Assembly (NCBI RefSeq): GCF_029318635.1 | Contig: NZ_CP119676.1 | Location: 310,001 to 374,000 of the forward strand | Source of the DNA: Varunaivibrio sulfuroxidans | Lineage (GTDB): Bacteria > Pseudomonadota > Alphaproteobacteria > Rhodospirillales > Magnetovibrionaceae | Reading direction: 5' to 3' | DNA: 64,000 nucleotides | Position numbers and translations under genes: made by a program | Shown here: positions 49,883 through 58,244 of the stretch, one piece after another | How positions within the stretch are numbered: the first letter of the stretch is position 1 | Layout: every line of letters starts with the position of its first letter | The notes under the pieces: generated by a model | Told to the model about the DNA's origin: nothing | The model's input: only the letters and a program-made list of their open reading frames with translations | Databases searched by the model: none

Positions 49883-50044
49883 ATGAAAAAGTATATTTGC
49901 GTCGTTTGTAACTACGTCTACGACCCAGCCCAGGGAATGCCCGAGGACGGTATCGCTCCGGGCACCGCCTTCGAGGATATTCCCGACGATTGGTGTTGCC
50001 CCGACTGCGGCGTTTCCAAAGAAGATTTTGAACCGATGGATTGA
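49883..50044 (+). CDS. Rubredoxin
   Basis: A 53-residue one-iron protein with the paired CxxC sites Cys6/Cys9 (ICVVC) and Cys39/Cys42 (CPDC), the aromatic core and the PEDGIAPGT turn. It carries single electrons. It lies between rubrerythrin and the rubredoxin reductase, and should shuttle electrons from the latter to the former. GAGAGAGAA upstream is a plausible ribosome binding site. Confidence 0.95.
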   Translation: MKKYICVVCNYVYDPAQGMPEDGIAPGTAFEDIPDDWCCPDCGVSKEDFEPMD

Positions 50045-50118
50045 GCGCGCACCGATGGCCCCACTTTGGGGTCATCGGTTTCCCTACGTGGCGGAACTTA
50101 AGACGAGGAGCGATAGGT

Positions 50119-51312
50119 ATGAGTATGCAAAAAAACCGAAAAAAAGAAGAACTGGTGATCGTCGGCAGCGGGATGGCGGGCTACACGCTTATCCGCGAAC
50201 TGCGCAAACGAGATAGCAAGCGGCCGATCACCCTGATCAGCGCCGATGATGGGGCGATGTACTCCAAGCCGATGCTCTCCAACGCCTTCGCCCAGGGCAA
50301 GGTTCCCGCGCAACTGGTGCAGAAAGCATCCATCGATGCGGCGCAAGACTTGAACGTCACGATTAAGGCCGAAACCCGTGTCGAGGCCATCGACCGACGC
50401 GCCAAGACGATCACGCTGAACCGGGGAAATGGTCGGCGCGAACGATTAAGCTACGCGACCTTGGTGCTCGCCATGGGTGCGGATCCGCGGACATACCGAG
50501 TCGAAGGGGACGACGCCGTTCCCGTGATGATGGTCAACGACTTGGGCGATTATCGACGTTGGCGGGAACGAATCGGGAAAAACAGCCGGATATTGCTGAT
50601 TGGGGCGGGCCTGATCGGCTGCGAATTCGCCAACGATTTGGCGTTGGGTGGCCACGAGATTACCGTGCTCGATCCCGCGTCCTGGCCGCTGTCGCGTCTG
50701 GTTCCCCAGGAAATGGGCGCGCTTCTCGGCGAAGCCCTGACGGAAGCCGGGGTTAATCTGCATATGGAAAATTCCGCGATCCGTATGGAAAAGGGAACCG
50801 GAGGAAATATCGCCCATCTTCAAGATGGACGGAAAGTTGTTTTCGATCATGCCTTATCGGCGATCGGCCTGCTGCCCCGCACCCAACTGGCCCGGGACGC
50901 GGGGTTGGACGTGGCGACGGGAATCAGCGTCGATGAAAATTTGCGCACCAGCGATCCTCATATTTACGCCCTCGGCGATTGTTGCGAGACCGAGGCCGGC
51001 GTGCAGCCTTTCGTCCTGCCGTTGATGGCCCAGGCGCGCGCCTTGGCGAAGGTCCTGTCGGGAGATGATGCGCGCCTGGAGATGGCGGCGATGCCGGTGA
51101 CGGTAAAGACGCCCTGTCTGGCGCTCGTCGTCTGCCCACCCCAACCCGGGGCGCAGGGGAAATGGGTCCTGACGGAACGTTCGGGACGGGACTGCGCGGC
51201 CCTATTCGAAGGCGGCGGCGGCGTCCCCCTGGGGTTTGCCCTGAGCGGATCGCAAACCGCACGGCGGCAGGCTTTGGCCAAGACAATGCCGGCGCTTCTC
51301 GGCGCAGGATGA
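50119..51312 (+). CDS. FAD-dependent rubredoxin:NAD(P)H reductase
   Basis: A 397-residue pyridine-nucleotide disulfide-type flavoprotein with an N-terminal FAD motif (VIVGSGMAGYTLIREL), the NAD(P)H motif ILLIGAGLIGCEFANDL (about 180) and the FAD-closing IYALGDCCE. It matches rubredoxin reductases of the AlkT/RubB group. Following rubrerythrin and rubredoxin it completes an NAD(P)H to H2O2 electron path. The frame extends upstream into the rubredoxin gene, but GAGGAG and the ATG at 50119 set the start. Confidence 0.92.
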   Translation: MSMQKNRKKEELVIVGSGMAGYTLIRELRKRDSKRPITLISADDGAMYSKPMLSNAFAQGKVPAQLVQKASIDAAQDLNVTIKAETRVEAIDRRAKTITLNRGNGRRERLSYATLVLAMGADPRTYRVEGDDAVPVMMVNDLGDYRRWRERIGKNSRILLIGAGLIGCEFANDLALGGHEITVLDPASWPLSRLVPQEMGALLGEALTEAGVNLHMENSAIRMEKGTGGNIAHLQDGRKVVFDHALSAIGLLPRTQLARDAGLDVATGISVDENLRTSDPHIYALGDCCETEAGVQPFVLPLMAQARALAKVLSGDDARLEMAAMPVTVKTPCLALVVCPPQPGAQGKWVLTERSGRDCAALFEGGGGVPLGFALSGSQTARRQALAKTMPALLGAG

Positions 51313-51316
51313 CCGT

Positions 51317-51356
51317 GGGGGAGAGGGCGTTGCATCCCTCCCCCTCGATCTTATTT
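51317..51356 (+). terminator. Probable terminator of the rubrerythrin operon
   Basis: GGGGGAGAGGG can pair with CCCTCCCCC (two-base bulge) around an 8-base loop, followed by a T-rich stretch, directly after the reductase stop. Confidence 0.55.
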
Positions 51357-51435
51357 CTCGGGTGCGCTTCGATGGCGTAAAGTGATCGTATCGCAGCAAG
51401 AGTTAGATGGCTTTTCGTGAGAAATTAAGGACGCC

Positions 51436-52425
51436 ATGCACAGCAAAACGATAGAACGCTTGAGGCACGAGCATGAGTTCATCGACCTGGAATCGATCCG
51501 TGACGGACGACGGCGCGTGAGCATCGTGATCGTCCTGACCGTTGTCACCATGGCGCTCGAAATCGCGGCGGGGACCGTTTTCAATTCGATGGCTCTGCTG
51601 GCCGATGGTTGGCACATGGCGAGCCACGCCGGCAGTCTGGGGATCGCCCTGTTCGCCTACGTCTATGCTCAGCGTCATGCCGCCAACCCCAGCTTTACCT
51701 TTGGCACCGGCAAGGTCGAATACCTGGGGGCCTTCGCCAGCGCCGTCGCCCTGGCCATGGTCGCCGTGCTGATTGCATGGGATTCGCTGTCCCGCCTGTT
51801 GGCGCCGCTGACCATCCGCTATGACGAGGCGATGGCGGTCGCCGCGCTCGGCCTGGTCGTTAATCTCGTTTGCGCCGCGATCCTGCACGGGGGAACGGGG
51901 GGACATACCCACGACCATCCCCACGACCATCCCGTCTCCCACGCCGCCGGAGAAGCTCACGGCTCGGGGCCTCATCACACCGACCAGAACCGCCGGGCGG
52001 CCTATCTGCACGTCCTCGCCGACGCCCTGACGTCTATCCTCGCGATCGCCGCCCTGTTGATGGGGCGGTTATTCGGCTGGGCTTGGTTGGATGCGGTGAT
52101 CGGCATGGTGGGCGCGGCGATGATCGCACGGTGGGCCGTCACGTTGATGCGCGATAGCGCGCGGGTCTTGGTCGATGGCGACGTCGATGCACATACCGTC
52201 GAACGGGTGCGCCGGTTGATTGAGTCCGATGCCGATAACAAAATTTCCGATTTACATATATGGAAGATCGGGGCGGGTCATTTGGGGGCGGTGATCTCGG
52301 TCGTCACCCACCACCAACGTCCACCCGCCCATTACAAGGCGTTGCTGAAAGAAGTGCGGGATCTATCCCATGTTACCGTGGAAATTTTGCCCTGTGAAGA
52401 AGAGGCGTGCATGTCGAATGATTAA
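51436..52425 (+). CDS. Cation diffusion facilitator, DmeF-like
   Basis: A 329-residue CDF efflux protein with six membrane helices, the metal site Asp/His pairs in LLADGWHMASHAG and HVLADALTSIL, and a His/Asp-rich cytoplasmic loop (GGHTHDHPHDHPVSHAAGEAHGSGPHH, about 151-177). This loop and the long form resemble DmeF, which exports Co2+ and Ni2+. No metal regulator is adjacent, so the substrate is inferred. Confidence 0.88.
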   Translation: MHSKTIERLRHEHEFIDLESIRDGRRRVSIVIVLTVVTMALEIAAGTVFNSMALLADGWHMASHAGSLGIALFAYVYAQRHAANPSFTFGTGKVEYLGAFASAVALAMVAVLIAWDSLSRLLAPLTIRYDEAMAVAALGLVVNLVCAAILHGGTGGHTHDHPHDHPVSHAAGEAHGSGPHHTDQNRRAAYLHVLADALTSILAIAALLMGRLFGWAWLDAVIGMVGAAMIARWAVTLMRDSARVLVDGDVDAHTVERVRRLIESDADNKISDLHIWKIGAGHLGAVISVVTHHQRPPAHYKALLKEVRDLSHVTVEILPCEEEACMSND

Positions 52426-52560
52426 GGGGCGGGAGGGGCTTTCGTGGGGATGTTTTTCCACCACTCGGTGTGTCTGAAAGTCTCCCGCCGTCGGAGCGTG
52501 GCGAGGTTGAGGTCCCGCACGTGTCATGCTACAGTTGTGGGCTAGAATTCGCCTCTGTGA

Positions 52561-52582
52561 GCGGCCCGATTCAGGGCCGTTT
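52561..52582 (+). terminator. Hairpin in the gyrA leader
   Basis: CGGCCC and GGGCCG form a perfect 6-bp stem around GATTCA, followed by TTTAT. It may end the CDF transcript or lie in the gyrA leader. Confidence 0.45.
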
Positions 52583-52610
52583 ATATCATTGAAAGCATTG
52601 GATAAAAGTC

Positions 52611-55430
52611 TTGACGTCTGATCCGACCTCTTTGCCGCCCATTTCAGATTCTCCCATCGCGACAATCGCGATCGAAGACGAGATGCAGACCTCATATCTG
52701 GATTACGCGATGAGCGTAATCGTCAGCCGCGCCTTGCCCGACGTCCGCGACGGTCTTAAGCCCGTGCACCGGCGCATTATCCATTCCATGAACGAGAGCG
52801 GATTCGACGCGACCAAGCCGTTTCGCAAGTCGGCGCGCATCGTCGGTGACGTCATGGGTAAGTACCACCCGCATGGCGATTCGGCGATTTACGACGCCAT
52901 GGTGCGCATGGCGCAGAATTTTTCGATGCGTCTGCCGCTGATCGACGGTCAGGGCAACTTCGGTTCGATGGACGGCGACCGGGCGGCGGCGATGCGCTAT
53001 ACCGAGGCGCGCATGGCCCATTCGGCGCACGCCCTGGTCGCCGATATCGACAAGGACACCGTCGATTTTCGCGCCAACTATGATGAAAGCGCGCATGAAC
53101 CAACGGTGCTTCCGGCCCGCTTTCCCAATCTTCTCGTCAACGGAGCGGGTGGTATCGCGGTCGGCATGGCGACCAATATCCCGCCGCACAACCTGGGTGA
53201 GGTGATCGACGCCTGCATGGCCTTGATCGACGACCCCGATCTGTCCATCGACGCCCTGACGGCGTATGTTCAGGGACCTGATTTCCCGACCGGAGCGTCC
53301 ATCTTGGGGCGTCAGGGGATTTATTCCGCCTATCACACCGGACGCGGTTCGGTGATCATGCGCGGCCGGGCGACGATCGAGGAAATCCGCAAGGACCGCG
53401 AGGCCGTGGTCATCACCGAAATACCCTATCAAGTCAATAAGTCGCGCATGGTCGAGATCATGGCCGAGTGCGTGCGCGACAAAAGGATCGAGGGAATTTC
53501 CGACATTCGCGACGAGTCCGATCGTCACGGCGTACGCGTGGTGGTCGAGGTCAAGCGCGACGCGATGGCCGAGATCGTCCTCAATCAGCTTTATCGCTAT
53601 ACCCCGCTGCAAACCAGCTTCGGCATCAACATGCTGGCGCTGAACGGCGGCCGACCGCAGTTGATGAACTTAAAGGACGTGCTTCAGGCGTTCGTCGATT
53701 TCCGTGAAGAAGTGATCCGACGGCGCACTATTTTTCTTTTGTCCAAGGCGCGCGACAGGGCGCATGTCTTGGTCGGTTTGGGAATCGCGGTGGCGAATAT
53801 CGACGAGGTCATCGCCCTGATCCGCAAGGCTCCCGACTCGACAATTGCCCGCGAGCAATTGATGGCGCGTTCATGGCCCGCCAGCGATGTCGCCCCCTTG
53901 ATTGCGTTAATCGATGAGCCGGGACGCCAGGTTGAAGATGGCGGCGTTTATTGGCTTTCCGAGGTCCAGGCCAAGGCCATCTTGGAACTGCGCCTACAGC
54001 GCCTGACCGGGCTGGAACGCGATAAAATCGCCGGTGATTTGCGCGATTTGGGCGCCGAGATCGAAAGCTATCTGGAGATACTGGATTCCCCGGGCAGGTT
54101 GCGCGATGTGATGCGCGAAGAACTGTTGGAAATGCGCGACAAGTTCGCCACCCCTCGGCGCACGGCGTTGGAAGACAGCGAATTCGAACACGATATTGAA
54201 GACCTTATCCAGCGTGAAGACATGGTGGTCACGGTGACCAATACGGGCTATGTCAAGCGGGTGCCGCTATCGACCTATCGCGCCCAGCGCCGGGGCGGAA
54301 AGGGACGTTCGGGGATGAGCACCCGGGATGAAGATTTCGTCAATAAGGTATTTGTCGTCAATACCCATACGCCGGTTTTGTTCTTCTCTTCCAATGGCAT
54401 GGTCTACAAAATGAAGGTCTACAAGCTGCCTCTGGGCAGTCCGCAGGCCCGGGGGCAGGCGATCATCAATTTGCTGCCGCTGGACAAGGGTGAGACGATC
54501 ACCACCTTGATGCCGCTGCCCGAGGATGAAAGCACATGGTCGGACATGTTCGTCATGTTCGCCACCGCGTCGGGCGGGGTGCGGCGCAACCGCCTGTCGG
54601 ATTTCGTCAACGTCAAGTCGAACGGTAAAATCGCCATGAAACTCGACGAAGGCGAACAGCTCGTCGGGGTCAAGGTTTGCGGCGAGGATGACGACATCTT
54701 GCTCGCGGCGCAGGGTGGAAAATGCATCCGCTTCCCGGTGACGGCTGTGCGCGTTTTCGCCAGCCGGGCGTCGTCCGGAGTGCGTGGCATGCGCCTAGGG
54801 GCGAAGGATCGGGTGATTTCGATGTCGATTCTCAGGCATGTCGATTTCGATACCGACGAACGCGATGCCTATTTGAAAATTTCGAACGCCCAAAGGCGCG
54901 CCGAAAATGGTGGGAATGGGGGAGAGGACGACGGAGAATCCGTCGCGCCCGATTTCGCTCAAAGCTTATTGAGCGCCGAGCGTTTCGACGAAATGGCGCG
55001 CGACGAGCAATTCCTCTTGAGTATTACGCAAAACGGTTACGGCAAGCGCACATCGGCGTACGAGTACCGAATAGCAGGACGTGGCGGGCAGGGGATCACC
55101 AATATCGAAACTTCCTCGCGCAATGGTCCCGTGGCGGCGTCGTTCCCGGTGGAGGCCACCGATCATGTGATGATGGTGACCGACGGCGGCAAGTTGATCC
55201 GCACCGGTGTCGCCGAGGTGCGCATCGCCGGGCGCAATACCCAGGGCGTGACCTTGTTCAAGATAGCCAAGGGCGAAAAAGTCGTCTCGGTGACCCGTCT
55301 ACACGAAGACGAGGATGAAGACGACGGCGCCGAGGAAACCGGCGGGGACGCGCCATCCACGGAAGCGGGGAACGAAGATGCGGGGACGCCTTCCGATGGT
55401 TCGCCCGGGGACGGGATTTCGTCGGAATAA
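52611..55430 (+). CDS. gyrA: DNA gyrase subunit A
   Basis: The 939-residue breakage-reunion subunit has the active-site Tyr130 ([11 protein letters not shown]), the GyrA box QRRGGKG and the beta-pinwheel C-terminus. The quinolone-determining region reads [12 protein letters not shown] with Ser91 and Asp95 unchanged, the wild-type form. A longer C-terminal insert and an acidic tail are usual in alphaproteobacteria. The start is a TTG with no clear Shine-Dalgarno; it gives a length matching relatives. coaD follows in the same direction. Confidence 0.97.
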   Translation: MTSDPTSLPPISDSPIATIAIEDEMQTSYLDYAMSVIVSRALPDVRDGLKPVHRRIIHSMNESGFDATKPFRKSARIVGDVMGKYHPHGDSAIYDAMVRMAQNFSMRLPLIDGQGNFGSMDGDRAAAMRYTEARMAHSAHALVADIDKDTVDFRANYDESAHEPTVLPARFPNLLVNGAGGIAVGMATNIPPHNLGEVIDACMALIDDPDLSIDALTAYVQGPDFPTGASILGRQGIYSAYHTGRGSVIMRGRATIEEIRKDREAVVITEIPYQVNKSRMVEIMAECVRDKRIEGISDIRDESDRHGVRVVVEVKRDAMAEIVLNQLYRYTPLQTSFGINMLALNGGRPQLMNLKDVLQAFVDFREEVIRRRTIFLLSKARDRAHVLVGLGIAVANIDEVIALIRKAPDSTIAREQLMARSWPASDVAPLIALIDEPGRQVEDGGVYWLSEVQAKAILELRLQRLTGLERDKIAGDLRDLGAEIESYLEILDSPGRLRDVMREELLEMRDKFATPRRTALEDSEFEHDIEDLIQREDMVVTVTNTGYVKRVPLSTYRAQRRGGKGRSGMSTRDEDFVNKVFVVNTHTPVLFFSSNGMVYKMKVYKLPLGSPQARGQAIINLLPLDKGETITTLMPLPEDESTWSDMFVMFATASGGVRRNRLSDFVNVKSNGKIAMKLDEGEQLVGVKVCGEDDDILLAAQGGKCIRFPVTAVRVFASRASSGVRGMRLGAKDRVISMSILRHVDFDTDERDAYLKISNAQRRAENGGNGGEDDGESVAPDFAQSLLSAERFDEMARDEQFLLSITQNGYGKRTSAYEYRIAGRGGQGITNIETSSRNGPVAASFPVEATDHVMMVTDGGKLIRTGVAEVRIAGRNTQGVTLFKIAKGEKVVSVTRLHEDEDEDDGAEETGGDAPSTEAGNEDAGTPSDGSPGDGISSE

Positions 55431-55438
55431 ATCGTTTC

Positions 55439-55465
55439 CCGACATTCCTCGTCGAGCGATGTCGG
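55439..55465 (+). other. Hairpin between gyrA and coaD
   Basis: CCGACAT and ATGTCGG form a perfect 7-bp stem with a 13-base loop. No T tract follows; it may be a stability element or weak pause site. Confidence 0.3.
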
Positions 55466-55501
55466 TAAGGCGGAACCAACCGTGATCAGGGAGAAAATAC
55501 T

Positions 55502-56005
55502 ATGACGGGACAGCGTACCGGGGTTTACCCCGGCACCTTCGATCCGGTGACCAACGGCCATTTGGATATCATCGCGCGGGCGACCCGGATCGTCGATCGC
55601 TTGATCGTCGCCGTGGCGGTGAACGACGGCAAAGATCCGCTGTTTGCGGTCGATGATCGAGTCGCCCTGTTGAACGAGGAAATCGCGACCTTGGGCGAGG
55701 ACCGCCGCGCACGGATCGAGGTCGTGGCGTTCGATTCCCTGCTGGTCAAATTCGTACAAGATATGTCGGCCAACGTGATCGTGCGTGGATTGCGCGCGGT
55801 TTCCGATTTTGAGTACGAATTCCAGATGGCGGGGATGAATTCCCGGCTCGACCCAAGTTTGGAGACCGTTTTCCTGATGTCCGCCGATCGCTATCAGTTT
55901 ATCTCGTCGCGATTCGTCAAGGAAATCGCGCGCCTGGGCGGCGATATCGAACATTTCGTTTCACCCAGGGTCGCCCAAAAGGTACGCGAGCGCTTCGACC
56001 TATAA
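55502..56005 (+). CDS. coaD: Phosphopantetheine adenylyltransferase
   Basis: CoaD forms dephospho-CoA from phosphopantetheine and ATP. The nucleotidyltransferase motif TNGH (Thr17-His20 in GTFDPVTNGHLDII) and the ISSRFVKEI segment (family ISSxxVKE) are present, and the 167-residue length is standard. GGGAG lies just upstream of the ATG. The gene follows gyrA by about 70 bases, a common neighbour. Confidence 0.97.
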   Translation: MTGQRTGVYPGTFDPVTNGHLDIIARATRIVDRLIVAVAVNDGKDPLFAVDDRVALLNEEIATLGEDRRARIEVVAFDSLLVKFVQDMSANVIVRGLRAVSDFEYEFQMAGMNSRLDPSLETVFLMSADRYQFISSRFVKEIARLGGDIEHFVSPRVAQKVRERFDL

Positions 56006-56065
56006 CGGGGCGGGTCCTTTTTTCGCCTTTCTTCGGCTTTTCCACGATGAGGTCGTTTTCGGGTA

Positions 56066-56094
56066 TTGACCGCGAAGCCGCGGATGCTTAAGTT
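56066..56094 (+). promoter_or_regulatory. Candidate sigma-70-type promoter of tRNA-Lys
   Basis: TTGACC, 17 bases, then TAAGTT, about 66 bases upstream of the tRNA. The -35 is good and the -10 weak. Confidence 0.4.
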
Positions 56095-56159
56095 CCGCCC
56101 ACCAACGCGCGCGTTACCCCGCCAAAGCCCAAGGGGGTATTCGTGCGGTTCTTTTTTAA

Positions 56160-56235
56160 GGGCACTTAGCTCAGTTGGTAGAGCATTCGACTTTTAATCG
56201 AACGGTCGCAGGTTCGAATCCTGCAGTGCCCACCA
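56160..56235 (+). tRNA. tRNA-Lys (anticodon TTT)
   Basis: A 76-base cloverleaf with acceptor GGGCACT/AGTGCCC, the D-arm AGCTCAGTTGGTAGAGC, anticodon loop ACTTTTAAT (anticodon TTT), T-arm GCAGGTTCGAATCCTGC and an encoded CCA end. All four stems pair. Confidence 0.97.
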
Positions 56236-56243
56236 ATTTCACG

Positions 56244-56279
56244 AAGCCCTCGGATTTTTTCGGGGGCTTTGTTTTTTTT
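56244..56279 (+). terminator. Intrinsic terminator of tRNA-Lys
   Basis: AAGCCCTCG pairs with CGGGGGCTT (one T-G pair), followed by TGTTTTTTTT. Confidence 0.9.
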
Positions 56280-56361
56280 GAGTCCGATGCCATTGGACTC
56301 AAATGTGTGGAGAAATCAAACCGCAACAAAAAGAGAGACCGGGGTCGATCCGCTGGAGGCG
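56277..56361 (+). repeat. Dispersed repeat, copy A
   Basis: The 62 bases from 56277 match 63236-63297 at 57 of 62 positions, with weaker similarity for about 23 bases more. The repeat opens with a hairpin, GAGTCCGATG facing CATTGGACTC. It lies between the tRNA-Lys terminator and the end of the XRE regulator gene. Confidence 0.85.
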
Positions 56362-56371
56362 ACCGGAAGCC

Positions 56372-57997
56372 TTAAGTATCGCCGATGCCGGGCGATATAT
56401 TGCGCCAGTTGTCCGGCTGTTCGGTTTGAGCTTTTGGAGGTGGGGCGGCGGCGCGTTGGGCGCAACCCGATCGCGTACACAGCCTACAGGCGACGCCGAT
56501 GGGAACGGCCACGGTAGGCGATTGAGTGTCCAGGCCGTCGGCATAGACCATCCGTTTGGCTTGGCTGATTTCGCAGCCGATGCTGATCGAATAAAAACTC
56601 TTATCCTGCCCATATCCGAGGCTCGGCTTGGAGACCGCCTTGGCGATCGAAAAAAAGCGGCTGCCATCGTTCATTTCGCCGATTTGCCGACAGATTTTCC
56701 CCGGCGTCAAAAAAGCGCGGTGCATGACCCATTTCGGGCATGCGCCGCCGTAGCGCGGGATACGCAGGCCCGAGGCGCTGAACCGTTTGGAGATGTTACC
56801 CGCCATATCGACGCGAACAAAATGCATGGGAATTCCGGCGGCGCCGGGGCGTCTCAGGGTGACCAGACGGTGGGCGATTTGCTCGAAGCTGGCGTTGAAG
56901 CGGTGTTGCAGGCGCTCCAGGTCGTAACGGGTTTCCTCGGCGGCCTCTAGGAAGGCGTCGTAGGGCAGCAAGCACGCGCCCGCGAAATAATTGGCCAGGG
57001 CGCCCTGCGCCTTCAGACGGGCCTGGGGACTCGTCAGTTCCGAGGCCTCGGTGTCGCTCAAGCGTTCGAGGAGGGGGGCGTGGCAAAGGTGACCGATCAA
57101 CAGCGTCAGGTGGAAATTGACGCTGGGCGGCGACAGCGACATCGACAGAACCAGATGGCGTTTGGTCTGATCGAAAATGGAAACGCGGCTCTGGTGGGTG
57201 TCGGTGGTTGCGATTTCGACGCTAACCCCATGTTTTTCCATAAGATAACTAATTAGGCGCGCACGCACGGAAAGCCCGTCCATCCCCGCTTCGCGGCGTA
57301 AATCCTGGGCGGCGACCTCCAGGTCGTCGAAGTAATTGTTGTGCGCCTGCATGAAATCTGTGACCGCTTCGTTGGGGGACGTATTGACGGCCTTGGCGGT
57401 CATGCCCTCGCCGGAAACGAGATCGACCATAGTATTGACGGTCTGGGTGAGATTTTCGCTTTCCCCAAGAACGATTTTGAGAAAATTCTGCCGCTCGTGG
57501 GGGGGCAAATCGACGTTGTCGTGGAGAATCTCGGAAAACGAGACGATCGACGTCAATAGCGTGCGCAGGCGATGAGTGTTGGTGGCTAAAAGAGAATCCT
57601 GGGAAAGCCGTTCGTTGAGATTTTGATAGTCCTCTTGGATCGTGCGGAAGGCGTTGTAGGTCTTGGATAGAGCGACGCCAATCGACGGATGTTCGCTCGC
57701 GATCGCATTAATTTCCCGCTCGTCTATGGAAAGATCCTCGAACATTGGATCTTTCAGAATTTCGGTAAGTTCGGCGATCGACTTGGTTTCGTTTTGCGTG
57801 GCGAAAATTTGCGGAGAAACGTTGAGCGCCGCGCTGATTCGAAGCAAAAGATGGACGGTGAGATTGCGCTGGTTATGCTCGATCAAGTTCAGATAACTCG
57901 ACGAAATGCCCAAGCGTTCGGCGAGTTGGACCTGACTCATGGATCGGTCCATACGCAGGCGTCTGACCTTATGACCGAGAAGTGGCGTTTTGGACAT
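56372..57997 (-). CDS. XRE/ScfR-type regulator with a histidine-kinase-like H-box
   Basis: The 541-residue protein has an XRE helix-turn-helix (about 8-62), a coiled helical region with H-box-like THRLRTLLTSIVSFSEIL (His142), and a C-terminal half of the short-chain-fatty-acyl regulator (ScfR/RamB, DUF2083) type ending in the Cys motif CRLCTRSGC (504-512). The ImmA-type HExxH is degenerate (GHLCH near 303-306). RamB-like proteins sense acyl-CoA and control propionate or acetate genes. It is divergent from the ABC importer, with an inverted repeat between, so it may regulate that importer and itself. No HATPase domain is present. Confidence 0.85.
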   Translation of the reverse strand: MSKTPLLGHKVRRLRMDRSMSQVQLAERLGISSSYLNLIEHNQRNLTVHLLLRISAALNVSPQIFATQNETKSIAELTEILKDPMFEDLSIDEREINAIASEHPSIGVALSKTYNAFRTIQEDYQNLNERLSQDSLLATNTHRLRTLLTSIVSFSEILHDNVDLPPHERQNFLKIVLGESENLTQTVNTMVDLVSGEGMTAKAVNTSPNEAVTDFMQAHNNYFDDLEVAAQDLRREAGMDGLSVRARLISYLMEKHGVSVEIATTDTHQSRVSIFDQTKRHLVLSMSLSPPSVNFHLTLLIGHLCHAPLLERLSDTEASELTSPQARLKAQGALANYFAGACLLPYDAFLEAAEETRYDLERLQHRFNASFEQIAHRLVTLRRPGAAGIPMHFVRVDMAGNISKRFSASGLRIPRYGGACPKWVMHRAFLTPGKICRQIGEMNDGSRFFSIAKAVSKPSLGYGQDKSFYSISIGCEISQAKRMVYADGLDTQSPTVAVPIGVACRLCTRSGCAQRAAAPPPKAQTEQPDNWRNISPGIGDT

Positions 57998-58037
57998 TGG
58001 GTTTATCTTCTTGGGTTGGGAATTGTGATTTTACAAT

Positions 58038-58082
58038 ATTTTCATTTTTACAAAAAAATAATTTTCATATTTACATGAAAAT
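58038..58082. promoter_or_regulatory. Candidate operator upstream of the XRE regulator
   Basis: ATTTTCAT (58061) and ATGAAAAT (58075) form a perfect 8-bp inverted repeat with a 6-base spacer. A further ATTTTCAT lies 23 bases upstream at 58038, and TTTACA occurs three times. All of this lies in the AT-rich gap 40-85 bases before the regulator start and 160 bases before the ABC binding-protein gene. Confidence 0.5.
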
Positions 58083-58244
58083 AGAAGATAAATCAATGTG
58101 TTGTTGTCGTTCGTGTGGATATGTGAAAAATTTACTCCCGCCATATCCGGATCAACCGGAATGCGCGCCCTCGGACGGGGCGCGCCCGGGAGCGAAAACG
58201 CCCCGCCATGATCACGTTCTTAAGAACAGGGAGAACACACCATT

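Noticed and set aside
48250..51312. Defence or toxin-antitoxin function for the accessory regions
   Set aside because: All genes here fit oxidative-stress functions; I found no nuclease-toxin pairs, CRISPR repeats, phage genes or reverse transcriptases in the window.
56244..56372. Integrated element attachment site at tRNA-Lys
   Set aside because: No integrase gene nearby and no second copy of the tRNA 3' end seen in the window.
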